A DNA stretch of 64,000 nucleotides, from contig NW_018344185.1 in NCBI RefSeq assembly GCF_002099425.1, positions 4,288,001 through 4,352,000 of the forward strand. Reading direction: 5' to 3'. The notes beneath the pieces are model-generated. The model was not told where the DNA came from and searched no databases. It saw only the letters and a program-made list of their open reading frames with translations. The position numbers and the translations under genes were made by a program. This document shows, piece by piece, positions 22,600 to 34,948 of the stretch (within the stretch, counting starts at the first letter, position 1; every line of letters begins with the position of its first letter). The stretch comes from Phascolarctos cinereus. Taxonomy: Eukaryota; Chordata; Mammalia; Diprotodontia; Phascolarctidae.

Positions 22600-24400
22600 T
22601 TCATAGCGTAATGCCCAGTAGAATATGGGCTATATACAACCATTTTTCTATAGTGCTTTATACTTCTTGTATAGGCACCTACTCATTCTTTGGGCTGACT
22701 CATTCCATCCAACCAGTTTTCACATTGGGTCCTTGACAAGGACCACCACCATTTGATTACACTCAAATTTTCTCAGGATCCTAGGAGTTACCCTGTTGAG
22801 GGGGCATATACATCCTCTACTCACCACTCGAGCCCCCGTCAATATATTTCTACTTACACAAACCAGAAATTCACATGATGATACTTGTAGATCCTAAATA
22901 TAACCAACTACTTCATAAGAAGACAAAAAAAAATACATCACTGGTACTCACATATTAAACCAAGTGTATGAATGACAAAAACACATTAAAATTTACACAT
23001 AAACCTTTGTCACAGTCTACCACCAATGTTTTTGGTATATATGAGGGAGAGTGGTCACACACAGGAACCTAGCAGGGAAGTACATGAGGGAAGAAAACCC
23101 ATATATTCAAGTTAATTCACTCTTCTAAACTGAAGGCTTTAATGTTGTTGCTCCATTTGTGAACACATGCAACACACTAGGCCACTTCTCTACTAACGGC
23201 TTGCCTGCTAGTACTTCACACTTTTCAGTTGGGCAAATCTACTTCTCTTCTATGCTCAAAGTGATACAATATTTATAAGCCCTTTCAACTTGCACACCTT
23301 TTAAAGGGTATTGAGGAAACATTACCGGGTAATTTCTATAGTAATTTCCTTTGAGCCTAATGAATTGCAAAGGTCATTGGGCTGGCTATCTCTGCACAAT
23401 ACAGACCAAACACAGCTAGTATTCATTTATCATAATTCTGTATCATCCAATCAAATTGCAACAGAGATCACAACATAAGAGCCCTAGTTACCTCAGTTGC
23501 CTCAAGGCAAATAAGCTTAGCCAACTCTTCATTTACTAGGCCTCTTTGTTATCATATTAAATCTCAGAATCTCATCCTATGCATCAACTGCAAACCTTTT
23601 TTTCTGCTTTTCTATTTTCCCTTTCAATTCAGAGGGAAAGAGGAAAGGCTGCAAGATAAAATAAGCATTTCTGAGGCTTTACCTCACTTAAACTCTAGAT
23701 GGCACTGAAGAGTAACACCTGGAATGGAAGCTCTGCTCCAGTGAGGCTGTCAATCAGAAATCCCATAGTTAAATCTTTCCTTCAGATGACTGCTCCTGTT
23801 ACTGGTTTCTTCAAACAACTCCAACAAATATATATTTTTCACTACCTGCTGATACTATTACCTGGGTCTTCAATCTCTTCGCTGTTAACAGCCCAGCTTC
23901 TGCTTCCTATTTCCTGGATCTTTCAGGACTGTAACAGCACAAATTTCTCGACATGGTCTTCCATTTCATTTGGTATCCTTGAAACTCTTTCTTCATACTC
24001 ATATTATTCTTATTTTTAATAAAAAAGCTTTTCCTCTGCCCCTACAAACCGTCAAGCTGTTCACTTACAAACAAGACAGAACTCATTATTGTATCTTCTT
24101 GCAGGATGATTTAAGTCTTTATATTTATGCCACAGATCACCTTCTGCGTAAAACTGCTTAAATTACATATGAAAACTGTTTGTTCATACACATATTTTAG
24201 CAATTTTTATTAAACCAAAATTCTTTTCCTGCTATTCCCAGGCATCAGAATATCAACAACAGAAGCAATATCTTATATTCTTAACCAGTTGGTATAATTC
24301 TTTTTCTTTACACAAAAGTACTTCTACTGCCCTTTTTGAAACTAACCTGCTCCATGTGAAAAGGTAGGATTTTAAGAGAATATTACCTGACTACAATAAC
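22600..24400. other. 1.8 kb without recognised features
   Basis: No coding exon or clear known repeat could be assigned here. The longest open frame (23699-24019, +) has no recognisable domain and no splice context tying it to MARCO. It may be unique intronic DNA or an unrecognised interspersed repeat. Confidence 0.4.
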
Positions 24401-24424
24401 AATGATGATGATGATGATGATAAT

Positions 24425-24667
24425 GATAGCATTAAAGCATTTACATTGTGCCTTAAGATTAATAGTTTCCAAATATTATCTCATTTCATCCTCACAACAA
24501 CCCTGGGAGGTAGGTGCTATTATTATCCCCATTTTACAGATGAAGAAACTGAGGCAGACAAAGATTTAAGGTAACTTGCCCAGGGTCACACAACTAGTAA
24601 GTGTCTGATGATGGTTTTCAATTCACGTCTTCCTGACTCCAAGTCCCACACTGGATTCATTCTCCCA
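24425..24667 (-). repeat. CORE-SINE, minus strand
   Basis: ATCTCATTTCATCCTCACAA, CCCCATTTTACAGATGAAGA, AACTTGCCCAGGGTCACACA and a reverse-complement tRNA-like end. Confidence 0.75.
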
Positions 24668-24679
24668 CGTAGGTGCCTT

Positions 24680-24865
24680 ACAATAGGATCACAGACACAG
24701 AGCTGGAAAGGACCTTAGATGCCATCTAGCCCAATGTCCTCATTTTAAAGATAAAGAAAGGGAGGCTCAGGGAAGTTAAGCAGCTTGTCTAAAGTGACAT
24801 AGTATCAGAGATGGGATGTGTTATAACTGAGGCCCATTCCATGTCTTCTGTTACCTGCTCTGAAT
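24680..24865 (-). repeat. CORE-SINE related copy
   Basis: GAGCTGGAAAGGACCTTAGA and TCATTTTAAAGATAAAGAAA, followed by TAAGCAGCTTGTCTAAAGTG. Same class as 4318-4500. Confidence 0.6.
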
Positions 24866-24934
24866 AATTGAATAAATATTTTTACCTCGGGGCCCAGGAG
24901 ATGATAATATGAGAACAAATGGGTAGAGGGGAGG

Positions 24935-25090
24935 AGTTGTAGTGTGGTATAGTAGAGTCAGAGGACCATCTCTGATATGACCTTGGACAAGTCACCTTAC
25001 TTCCCTGGGTCTCGCTTTCCTCATATGGACAATGAAGGTGTGGAATTAGAGGGTCTGTGACATCCTTTCCAGCTCTATATCTAATATACA
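24935..25090 (+). repeat. MIR-like SINE fragment
   Basis: TGGTATAGTAGAGTCAGAGG and CCTTGGACAAGTCACCTTAC, with a CCTTTCCAGCTCTATATCTA tail. Confidence 0.6.
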
Positions 25091-25345
25091 CATAGACATA
25101 TCTACAAACTGTGTATATATACATACACAAATCTATATGGAAAGGTTAGCAATTTATCTAAGGTTATACGTGTATGCATATACACATACGTGCATATATA
25201 CATGTATGTACATAAATGTGTGTTCAAGTGAATGAATTCTATAAGTGTGCATATATAAATATAAGATGTGGTTCTGTGTACATGTATATGTATGTGGTCA
25301 CACCATAAATATATGTGTATATATCCTATAGCATGTAAGTATATA
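25080..25345. repeat. AT-rich ATACATA low-complexity tract
   Basis: Imperfect repetition of ACATATA/ATGTATA words, not a perfect microsatellite. Confidence 0.7.
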
Positions 25346-25379
25346 CTATATAGTATACATGTGACTAGGTAAAGAGGCT

Positions 25380-25682
25380 ATTCTCTGCCTCATTTCTTAT
25401 TAAGACTTAAACTCTGAATGGGTGTTGCCTCAGACAAACTGAGACCTGTTAAAGACCTTAGCTTGAAAAGGCCAAGGTCCCCTACTGCATCCTGGGCCAT
25501 CTCCAGTTGTCCTGATCTATATCTTGCCACTGGACCCAGATGGTTCCAGAGAAAAAAGTGAGGCTGGTTCCTTTGCACAGCTCTCCCTCATTTAAATCCA
25601 AATCACTTGTATGTCATTGCTTCACCTTCTTGATGTCATGGTCCTTTTTGCAAATGAAGGACAAACAACAATAACAACAGCA
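25380..25682 (+). repeat. marsupial SINE with GGACAAACAACAA tail
   Basis: It contains TGGACCCAGATGGTTCCAGA, GAAAAAAGTGAGGCTGGTTC and TTGATGTCATGGTCC, and ends AATGAAGGACAAACAACAAT. As I recall, this SINE type is common in marsupial genomes, which supports the organism call. Confidence 0.7.
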
Positions 25683-25732
25683 TGCATACATGCATACACA
25701 TGCACATGTAGATATACAGACCAACACATGGT

Positions 25733-25957
<225 letters not shown>

Positions 25958-27107
25958 ATATGTGAAACCTCACATATTTGAAGTGTCATATGTATTATAT
26001 CATATATTAAAAAGCTTTACTAATACCTTTTTTTATATCATTTTCATTTCTGAATGAATCAGTCCCTTCCCCCCCAGACACACACACACAAACACACACT
26101 TAATAGATACTTCCATTGTAACAAAAAGGTACAGTTAAGCAAGCAAATCAGCACGCTGGCCAAGTCACAAGCACTTCTGGAAGGCTGTATCATTAGCACA
26201 CCAGGTCATCATAACCTGGATTCTCTCTATCTTCATCTCTCTGTCCCTTCTCCTATTTAAAAAGAATTTTCTTTAAAAAAAAAAAAAAGACATGCAAGCA
26301 ACATCTCTAGCTTTTCAGTTGAGCTCCCCTGGCATCATCAGAGCGCTTGAGTTTAGTTCAATTTATTCCCTTGATGATATCCTCCACTCAGGGAGTCATA
26401 ATCCACATTTGGATAGTTAGTCACAATTGACTCATTTAACATAGATTAAGCTCCTATTATGGGTAGTAAGGCAAATTAGGGATGTCAATGTCATTCATCC
26501 AAGTGGAGAACCAGTCTCTTTCTAGCTGTGTGAAGAGGACTGAGAAAAGCCTTTGGTTTTGACAATTGAGCACCGATTCAGTCTTCTCCTTCCCTATAGA
26601 GATGTCAGCCTTCTGAAAAGGGTCTTCCTCAGTTCTTGTGTTTTCATAACTTCTTAGCATCACCATCCATTCTCTGCCTTCCACTGGTCAAAGAAGAATT
26701 TTATATACTCCTCACACTTGATCCCATTTCCTCCTGCTCCTCTAGGACTTTCCTCCAGTTGTCATCTACTTCCTTTTATGCATCTTTAGTCTCTCCCTTT
26801 CCACTGTATCCTTCCCACTTGACTACAAAAATGATAGTCTCTTGAATAACAAGCCTTCCTTTAACCCTTCCGCCATATCCAGCTACTGTTCCATTTCTCT
26901 CCCCACTTCTTAAAAAAATTTCTATACCTGCTGCCTCTTCTTCCTTAGTACTTACTGTTCTACTTCTTGTAATCTGACTTTGGCCCCAAACACACTACTG
27001 AAATTACTCTCTCAAATATTACCAATAACTTCCTTAACTCAAATCCTTTAGTTTTTTTTTCAACCTTCAGCCTCCTTTTGGTAATTTTTGACACTGCTGA
27101 AAATGAG

Positions 27108-27222
27108 ACTTTCGGCAAGTTATTTAATTTATCTGGGTCTCAGTTTCTTCACATGTAAAAATGAAAGGAATGCATAAGATGATTGCTAATGTGCCTTGCA
27201 GCTATAATCTATGATCCTATGA
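27108..27222 (+). repeat. SINE fragment inside L2
   Basis: GGCAAGTTATTTAATTTATC, GGGTCTCAGTTTCTTCACAT and a TCTATGATCCTATGACC end. Confidence 0.65.
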
Positions 27223-27667
27223 CCACATTTCCTTTGAATATTCTCTTCCCTGTGTTTCAGAGACACAAAACTGTCCTGTTTCCCTTCCCCTATTTCCTTT
27301 GCTGTATCCATCTCATTCCTGACCCCTATGTGAGTGGTCCTTCAAAGTCTCTGTTGGCCTTTCACTGTTTCCTTGGAAATCTCATTAATTTCCACAGATT
27401 CAGCTCTTTGGAAATGACATCCAAATCTCCATCTCCAACCAGACCTAATGAGTTCTAGACTTTCATCTTCAACTGCCTGAAGGACATCTATACTTGGGTG
27501 TTCCACATCCCCACGACTTCACATGCCTCAGACTGAGCTCATTAATTTTTTCCCCATAAGCATGTTCAACCTTTTGACTTCATTATTTCTATCTGTGGAG
27601 CCTCCATTCATCCAGTTTCTCATGTTATTAACCTTGAGGCTAACTTTGATTCCTCCATCTACCTTCA

Positions 27668-27903
27668 GTTCAGTCGTTTTAGGCATGTCCAACTTTTAGT
27701 GGCCCCTTTGGGGTTTTCTTGATCTGCCAAGATACCGGAGTGGTTTACCATTTCCTTCTCTAGCTCATTTTCCACATAAGAAAACTGAGGCAAACAAGAT
27801 GAAGTGACTTGACCAAGGGTTAGAGGCTGACTTGGAACTTAGGAAGATAAACCTTCCTGTCTCCAGGCCCGGCATTCTAACTGCTGAGCCACTTAGCTCC
27901 TCT
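27668..27903 (-). repeat. full-length SINE inside L2
   Basis: Reverse complement of the ACTGAACAAC-type SINE: TTTGGGGTTTTCTTGATCTG, CCGGAGTGGTTTACCATTTC, GAAAACTGAGGCAAACAAGA, GGCCCGGCATTCTAACTGCT. Confidence 0.8.
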
Positions 27904-28333
27904 CCTTCTACCTTACTTCTTATTTAATAAATTGTCTTGATTTCACCTTTGTAGTATTTCTTACATCTCTTCTCTATTCCAGTTGCCAACACCCTCATAC
28001 ATTTCTCATTACCACCCACCAGGACTATCACAAGATAGTCCTTGAAGGTTTTCTTGCCTCATTTCTTTCCTCCTCTAATTCTTCTGCTAGATCATCTTTC
28101 TACCACAAAAATCTGGAAATGGTCTCTCCTCTATTCAAATTTCTTCAGTGTGGCTACCTAGCATCTATCAAGTAAAATTCAAACTTCTCTGCCTGCCATT
28201 CAAAGCCTTCCACAGCCTGGCACCTTTCTACCTTTTCAGCTTTATCCCATATTTCTTCCCCTGTTACTTTGTGCTCTTAGCTGAATTGAATAAATCTTTA
28301 TCCACTTATCTCCCACCCCCACCCTCTCAAACA

Positions 28334-28339
28334 GATACA

Positions 28340-28373
<34 letters not shown>

Positions 28374-28420
28374 GATATACACACACACACGTACATATAT
28401 ATGTATATATATATATATGC
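28334..28420 (+). repeat. CA/TA compound microsatellite
   Basis: ACACAC run followed by ATATATGTATATATATA. Confidence 0.93.
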
Positions 28421-28559
28421 ACACATAGTGTCATACTTCAGTGTTTTTGTTTACACTTTTCTTGGAATATTCTCCTTTCTCCTTTTCACCTATTGAATTT
28501 TTCTTCATCTTTTAAAGCCCAACCAGAAGACCATCTTCTCCACTTTTAGGGGAAGAGAA

Positions 28560-29180
28560 CATTTTGTCACCGGTAGACATTTTAGACGTTACTTCCATAG
28601 CTTTGGTTCATACATCATGAGTCCCATTTGCATTTAACCAGGCCACCACAAAAGATTGATTCAAATCAATTGATTCAATTGATTTATCTGATATCGTCCT
28701 TAATTCTGGCAACCAGAGTAAACATAATATTACATTTTCCAATTTCAGGTACACAGCAATTAAAATGTGAATAAATCTCTGTATAATACTCCTGCAATAT
28801 GCCCAAAACAATTCAAATGTCTTTAAACTGTAACCTCCTATGGTGACTCGGAGATACATTTCTGAGGGGTCTTCCCGTTGTCCAGTAGCCAGGCAGCACC
28901 TTGTTAAGTTAGTACTGGAGGCCAGATGTCACGATCTAGGGATCTTTTTTTCAGTGATATTTATAGATATATTTTTCAGTGTCAGGATGTTGGTATTCCC
29001 CAAATCAAAGGGACTATGGTGTTTGTCCAATTTTGATTAACTCAGGCCAAGTTTCCAGATGGGAACTCATTATGTAAAAAAGGCATTAATCTCTCAGTAG
29101 AACATAATTTATAGGTGTTCCAGAAGAAAACAAAGGCACCCCAGTTCACTTAATTGTCCTAGTAATAGTCCCTCTCGCTA
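28560..29180. other. intronic stretch without recognised features
   Basis: No exon or clear repeat recognised. Short open frames here have no domain signal. A short TGTGTG run lies at about 29187-29222. Confidence 0.4.
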
Positions 29181-29254
29181 TCATACATGTGTGTGTGTGT
29201 GTAAGTGTGTGTATATACACATATAAAATTCTGCCTCAGGGATCATATCAGGGT

Positions 29255-29640
29255 CATAGGGTGAAAGATCCAGAGCTAAAAGGAATCTTAAAAGTCATCT
29301 AGTCCAACCCCCTCATCTTAGAGATGAGAAAACTGAGGCCCATGTAGAATAAGTGACTCACCCAAGGTCACTTGGGTAGCAAATGACAGAGTATCAAGAG
29401 CACTGGTTTCAAAACATACCTCTGATACTACCTGTGGGACCTTAGCAAATCACTTAATTTCCCTACGATAAAGTTTCCTCATTTGAACAATGAAGCTGAT
29501 GAACTAGATGGCCTCTTGGGCCCCTTCCAATTCTTGACCTATGATTTTATGATACTAAGTTGGCATTTGAACTTACGTGCTCTGACTTCAAATTCAACGC
29601 TCTTTCCAATACACTATGCTATCTCAATACTAGGTACCAA
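29255..29640. repeat. CORE-SINE split by a MIR-like SINE
   Basis: The outer copy is at about 29255-29392 and 29561-29640 (ATCTAGTCCAACCCCCTCAT at the left, TTTGAACTTACGTGCTCTGA at the right). The inner plus-strand SINE is at about 29393-29560 (TCAAGAGCACTGGTTTCAAA to the CCTATGATTTTATGATAC tail). Confidence 0.65.
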
Positions 29641-30370
29641 ATAAAATAACGCTCAAAAATATTGTGTCTGCCAAAATATTCTCAGGATCTTCAGTAAACC
29701 TAAAAAGTTCATCTAAATGTGTTAACATAAAATGGTTGTAATTGAGAAGGAGGAGTGACAAGCTCTACCTGGAAGGTCTAAATTCACATAAAGTCTAATT
29801 ATCTGTACTATGATCCCTTAAAACAGACATTTAATGAAAGAAAAATGTCACTAACCTGAATGGCAAAGGTCTCATTCTATAACTAGATATTTTGCATTTC
29901 TATGCTGGGTCCTAATCATTCATTTGAACTAACGCCCCCAAACTTTATTACCAGTTTGAGTGCTAGTAAATGACAATCAGTGTGTGAATTTCATCTCACA
30001 ATAGAGACCAAGCCTTTGTCAATATTTTTCCATATTGACACAATTCTAATTCCAAATATGAAGTTATTATTCTTCATAGAACTACAAACAGTTGCTGTAC
30101 TCTATTAAAAGTATTCTTCCCTCTTCCTGACTTTAGTACTGATCTGACACAGATTCCCCCAGAGCAATCAAACTTCTTGGGCTCCTACTGTGTGCAATGC
30201 ACCCAAATCTAATGGCTACTGTGTCATGATTGAGTCCCCTGTATCAACTCCCATCAAAAGTGTATCTTGGGACTCAATGCTTTTATTCTCTATGAATGAG
30301 ATGACAAATTATCTAGTATCTCAATTCAGTTTACCCATCAATTTCTACTTTATGTCCCCAGAACATACCC
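29640..30370. other. intronic stretch without recognised features
   Basis: I see no exon, named repeat or low-complexity tract in this 0.7 kb. Confidence 0.4.
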
Positions 30371-30870
30371 TGTTTTCCTCCCTCCAAGACTTTGTTCAGC
30401 CCTTCTCTATGTCAGCCAATCCCCCCCTCCTCATTTTTCTCTATTGAATGCCTACCTACCCTTTAAAGCCCAATTCAAATGCCACCACCTCCTCCTTGAA
30501 GCCTTTCCTGATCCCCACTATCCCCCTCCATAATAAGCTTCCCCTTCAGACTTTTCCTTTGGACTTCTCCAATACATTCATGTATTACAGTGTTATAGCT
30601 ATCATGTGTAAGTAGTGGTTCAGCTTCCACCATGTGGAAGACGCTGTGCTGGGTGTTGAGAATACAAAGCCAAAAATGAAACAGTTCCTATCATCAAAGA
30701 GCTTTTATTCCTATAGCTATGTGCACTTACTAGACTGCTAATTCTCTGAGGACAGGAACCAAGACTATATTTCTCAGCTTTGCACCTCCCCATGTGTTAG
30801 CAATGGGAACGTTCTGTAAGCAGGAAGCACTGAACAGTTTTGTTGAATTACTGCATAACAGGCTCAGGCA
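30370..30870 (+). repeat. L2 3' end containing an opposite L2 tail
   Basis: Plus-strand L2 (TTTAAAGCCCAATTCAAATG, CTTGAAGCCTTTCCTGATCC, TAATTCTCTGAGGACAGGAA) is interrupted at about 30605-30715. The interruption is a minus-oriented tail (AGACGCTGTGCTGGGTGTTG, AATACAAAGCCAAAAATGAA). Confidence 0.65.
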
Positions 30871-31138
30871 GGGAGCATAAGGCCTGGAGAGCCAAGGTTT
30901 ATAGCCCCATTTGGTTCTGTTGGACATGAAGACACAGGCTAGTACTCATCTGCAATTCTGTCTCCATTTATGCTAAGTAAAGGGGCCTTTTAAAAATCCT
31001 AGAGAACCAATGTGTCTTCCCTCCTGCATTAATCAGACAATAAGTAGAAAGTATCTTAAGATTAAAAGTGTCTAATATCTAAGTTTTATTATCTTCTTCC
31101 CTCTTTTTTTCTTTTTTCTTTTTTTGTTTTTCTCTTAG

Positions 31139-31183
31139 GGCATCAAGGACAAAAAGGGACAAAAGGAGAAATGGGAGCTTCAG
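31139..31183 (+). CDS. MARCO: MARCO collagen exon i (5 triplets)
   Basis: A 45-nt exon with a very strong acceptor (about 35 nt of nearly pure pyrimidine, ending CTCTTAG) and GTAGAG donor, phase 1. It encodes GHQGQKGTKGEMGAS. It sits between the 15.4-kb intron and a 1.5-kb intron. Confidence 0.9.
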
Positions 31184-31704
31184 GTAGAGTACTTGCTTGA
31201 TTTTAATTTCTCAAAGAGATGACTAGAGTCTGTGCATTCAAATGGCAGGTCTCTGTGACTTTGAAATGCGCACCAGCCCCTTCCTTCTCTCCTCCCCTCC
31301 CCCACCAGTCCCCAGGTTGTAATGGACTTGAAGGGACTATAAGGAAATCCAGGGCTTCTGGTTCTTATACTAGCTTGGGTGTGGTGTGACCTGAGGGAAG
31401 TCAACAGGTCTCTTGGGGTCCCAGTTGCCCCTTGTAAAAAACTGAAGAGAATAATGTAAACACACATCCCAAATTAGGGTGGGAGTAGGGATGGAGGGTG
31501 CTGTGGGGAACAGTCAGAATGTTTAGCATATGTGCAAATACATTACATTTGGATAAAATAAGGTAACTATGTTTGCCAGTTGTGCAACAAATTTTGTAAA
31601 ATCACAGATCTGAAAGGTTTGGTTCAAATCACACAATCTTCACTGTTGATGCCCATATACCTCTTTACCCTGCAAACAATTTGCACCGTATCTGGCTCTC
31701 ATCA

Positions 31705-31892
31705 GGCCAGGATCATAAAATCATACATTTAGAGCCATAAGGGCCCTCCAGTCTAACTGCCTCATTTTACAGATGAGGAAACTGAGGTACAGAGAGGATT
31801 TTGTCTGTAGCACACAGCTCAGGTCTAAAACAAGATTTGAGCCCAAGTCTTCTTGACTTCAGGTCCAGCACTCTGTCAACCATCTGCCTTCA
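31705..31892 (-). repeat. CORE-SINE, minus strand
   Basis: TTTTACAGATGAGGAAACTG, AGATTTGAGCCCAAGTCTTC and TCCAGCACTCTGTCAACCAT. Confidence 0.65.
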
Positions 31893-32364
31893 GTCAATAT
31901 ACTCAGACTAAGGCTTTTACCCAAAGTCAAATATCTAGGATGCCAAAACAGCTGTACATAGGCAAGGAGCCAGAGTATCCAGATCATTTCCAGAATTTGT
32001 CCTGGTGTTCAGGCTTGTATAGCCTCACCAATTAGAAAATAAACAACTGGATGATAGGGCACTTCAATCAGTTGACCACCAGTCAAGCAGACCAGCTTGA
32101 GCTACATCAGGTCAAATAACCAGTTTAACTGACACTCTTCAGCTAAACTAATTTAATTGAAAGATTGTTATAGCCTTTGGGGTTCTGTGAATATTGAACT
32201 AAAAGGATTATGAAAGGAAGAAGAAGAGAGTATATAATTTCTTTTGGACTGGCTGTCTGATTTTTCATAGGTCTGCTTCCTGATTTCTGTTAAACACAGA
32301 TTGGGGCAGGGAGGCAGTACCAATTTCAGTGGCTGAATTATACATAAATTACTAGGTGGGGACC

Positions 32365-32530
32365 ACCTCTGACAAATATCCTCTAGTTTAACCTCCTTAT
32401 TTTGCGTATGAGAAAATTAAGGCCAGAGGAACTAAAGAACTTGTCCATGGTCATACAATTAGTAAGTGGCATAGCTGAGATTCAAACTAGGTCTTCTGAT
32501 TCCAAATCTGTATTTTTCCTACCATCTTTT
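32365..32530 (-). repeat. CORE-SINE, minus strand
   Basis: CTCTAGTTTAACCTCCTTAT, GAACTTGTCCATGGTCATAC and GAGATTCAAACTAGGTCTTC. It lies 180 nt before collagen exon j. Confidence 0.6.
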
Positions 32531-32706
32531 GACCTCAGTGGAGTCTGAGGACAGCTAACATCATCACAAAAAGAGCTGAAAATCTCTTGCAATTGAACGT
32601 TCTCACTCCCTCCTGCTCCTCCTTGTCCCTCTCATTCTCCATTAGGTTCCTCTTATAATAAAAGACTGGGATAGGAACCACATACCACCTCTTTTCTCTG
32701 CCATAG

Positions 32707-32787
32707 GTCCTCCAGGTCAGAAAGGAGCCCAAGGAAATGTGGGGAATAAAGGTGAACCTGGCACCAAAGGAGAAAAAGGAGACCAAA
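32707..32787 (+). CDS. MARCO: MARCO collagen exon j (9 triplets), last collagen exon
   Basis: An 81-nt exon with a CTCTGCCATAG acceptor and GTAAGA donor, phase 1. It encodes nine triplets beginning GPPGQKGAQGNVGNKG and ending GTKGEKGDQ. It ends in A rather than G, so the split codon with the next exon gives asparagine instead of glycine. This closes the collagen repeat exactly at the exon border and leads into the SRCR domain. Confidence 0.91.
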
Positions 32788-32802
32788 GTAAGACTGGGTT
32801 GG

Positions 32803-32836
32803 GGTTGGTTTGGTTTGGTTTGGTTTGGTTTTGTGG
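32803..32836 (+). repeat. GGTTT pentanucleotide microsatellite
   Basis: About six GGTTT units lie immediately inside the intron, 15 nt after the donor of collagen exon j. Confidence 0.9.
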
Positions 32837-33924
32837 AGTCTGATTTTAAGTTTTCAGGGTCATTGCATCCCTCCCCCTCCCTCTAGGAAGGATGTCAGTA
32901 AATCTGTCCTTAACAGATGGATCCCATCTTAATATCAATCAATGCCCTCTAGTGAAGTCCCTTCCTATGACCCCCTTCCCACTACCTGCAGATTAAGCCC
33001 ATGTATTTTTGCTCCTGAGTAGAAGTGGACAATAGTAGAAGCTGGAAAGCCTCTCCAAAGCAAATCGAATACATTGCTGTGACTCATTTTAATTTAATTC
33101 AATTCTACTGATAGAACTGGACAAGGGAGTACTTGTTCTCTTCTCCATCCCTCAGGTTCCCCTCAGGTGGGATTAATTCCCCCAAAAGGAAAGTAAGGAA
33201 ATTCTAACTGGCCTGCCTTCATAATGACTCATTTTCTTTCATCACATAGAAGGACAACCAGATATTGCCCACTTTTATCTTAATTTATCCTTTAGAAGAG
33301 GAGAACACTAAAATCTTCTGATGTTTTAACATGGCCTGGAGATGTGCGTGGGGTCCCAAAAGCCATGTCAACTGGTAGACCCAGCCATGAACCATCATCT
33401 GATTCTAGCTCAGGATGCCTCAGAGGTTCACCTGAAGAAGCTTGGTCACCAACTTGTGGGTTGGATTAAAGAAACAATTATGGCACAGAGGCCTTGAGAT
33501 TTATATTGGTGGAGGAAGTCTCATACTGATAAAACCACCGACTCTTTGAAATATTGAAACATTACATCTTTCAGTGTCAACACTGCACCAGAAAAGGCAG
33601 GAATGATGGGGAACTAGCTACCAGAAGATGATTCTGATTTTCCCCCCCACTAGACAGTATTATTCTTTGCTTTGAGGAATCAGGTGCATACCAGGCAAAC
33701 ACTCAGGGCATACTAGAGAACTGGTCTATGGTCTCTAGCTCCAATTCTCAAATTTCTTTTTCTTTTCATTTCTTTTTCTCCTATGACATTTGTCAAAACT
33801 AATCAGACTGGATTTGCAAGACCAACAAATATTCAGTCTGAGTAGCTGCCCTTTGGAATGCTTGCTCCCTGATATTCTAAGAACTATCATCTAGTGAATG
33901 GTAGTACTTCAGGTATATTTGCAG

Positions 33925-34160
33925 AGGGAGTGCCAGGTAGTGGAGAGAGAGCTAACTTCAGAGTCAGGAAGACTGAGGTTTAAGTCCAACCTCTGAAACA
34001 TACTAGCTAAGTGGCCCTGGGCAAGTCAATTAACCTCTTGGTTCCTCAATCAAACAAGTCTATAAGTTGTAGGGTAGGTTTCTGATCTGCACTGACAAAG
34101 GAAGCTTCCTCACAAGGAGCTATATCTTTAAACCAATGAAATCAGAGATTTGGACAGATA
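33925..34160 (+). repeat. old tRNA-derived SINE
   Basis: AGAGTCAGGAAGACTGAGGT, TAGCTAAGTGGCCCTGGGCA and AGTCAATTAACCTCTTGGTT, with the same tail as 10780-11005 (GTTTCTGATCTGCACTGACA). Confidence 0.7.
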
Positions 34161-34255
34161 AATAACTAAATGAAGAAGAGGGGAAGGAAGGGAGGGAGAG
34201 AGGGAGGGAGGAGAAAGGGAGGGAAAAAGAGAAGAAAGGAAGGAGGAAGGCTAAC
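34160..34255 (+). repeat. purine-rich GGAA/GGGA tract
   Basis: Imperfect AGGGAGGGAG and AAGGAAGGAG words, low complexity. Confidence 0.85.
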
Positions 34256-34774
34256 TGATTCCTGGCATGAGAGAAGCATGAAGAATATATGATCCAGCTA
34301 ATTTCTATTAAAATAGTTATTTACTTTAAAAAAAACCCTTTATTTTAAGGTAGTACTATAATTTAGCAGGTTTTTAAGGTGCTTGTTAAATTCAAGTGGA
34401 CAGAGCAAAAATATGTTGGTAATTAAGAGCAATAAATAGAACCAAAGGATGAGGACTCTTCAAGGGAAAGAGGTTTATGGTTCTAGTCATGATCAGACAA
34501 AGTAAAGCAGAAGGCACTCTGGGTCAAGCCAGAAGACCCAGGGACACCGAATCCCAAAGGCTAGGAAAGTGGTCAAGAGGATTTTACTAGCAAGAATTGC
34601 AAATCTGAGGAATCAATATACAATGTCTCAGAACAATGGATGTCAATGAAATTGTAGTGATATCGTTGTACAAATCAGCTGGATTTCTGTCCCTGGGCCC
34701 TATTGGTGTTGCTGTGGGACAGAACATTGGTTTCCTCACATCTTCCTTGCAAATCTTTTCTACCTTCCCCACAG

Positions 34775-34948
34775 ACCAAAGACATTTGGTTAGAATTGTT
34801 GGTGGAGGGTCCAAAGGCCGTGCTGAAATTTTCTACAAGGGTGTTTGGGGCACTATATGTGATGACTCCTGGGATGCTTCCGATGCCACTGTCTTCTGTC
34901 GCATGATGGGGTACAGGTCAGGGACTGCAGTCACCAGTGTAGGAGGAG
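34775..34948 (+). CDS. MARCO: MARCO SRCR domain exon 1
   Basis: A 174-nt exon with a CCTTCCCCACAG acceptor and consensus GTAAGT donor, phase 1. It encodes the first half of a scavenger receptor cysteine-rich domain: [17 protein letters not shown], then [11 protein letters not shown] and [17 protein letters not shown]. It supplies the first two cysteines and the DD pair that contributes to the metal site in known SRCR structures. Group A SRCR domains are encoded by two exons, as here. The RGR-type arginine motif of mouse/human MARCO at the GYS-RGR position appears replaced by GYRSGTA. Confidence 0.94.

Larger units (their letters stand above)
26680..28560 (+). repeat. L2 LINE block with three later insertions
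   Basis: In-order plus-strand L2 sequence includes CTGAAATTACTCTCTCAAAT, CTTCAACTGCCTGAAGGACA, CATTCAAAGCCTTCCACAGC and TTTCTTGGAATATTCTCC. It is interrupted by a SINE fragment at 27108-27222, a minus-strand SINE at 27668-27903, and a CA/TA microsatellite at 28334-28420. Confidence 0.7.

Noticed and set aside
22600-24400. Possible endogenous retrovirus or LTR in this unassigned stretch
   Set aside because: No terminal repeats, primer-binding site or gag/pol-like frame could be seen, so no such call is made.
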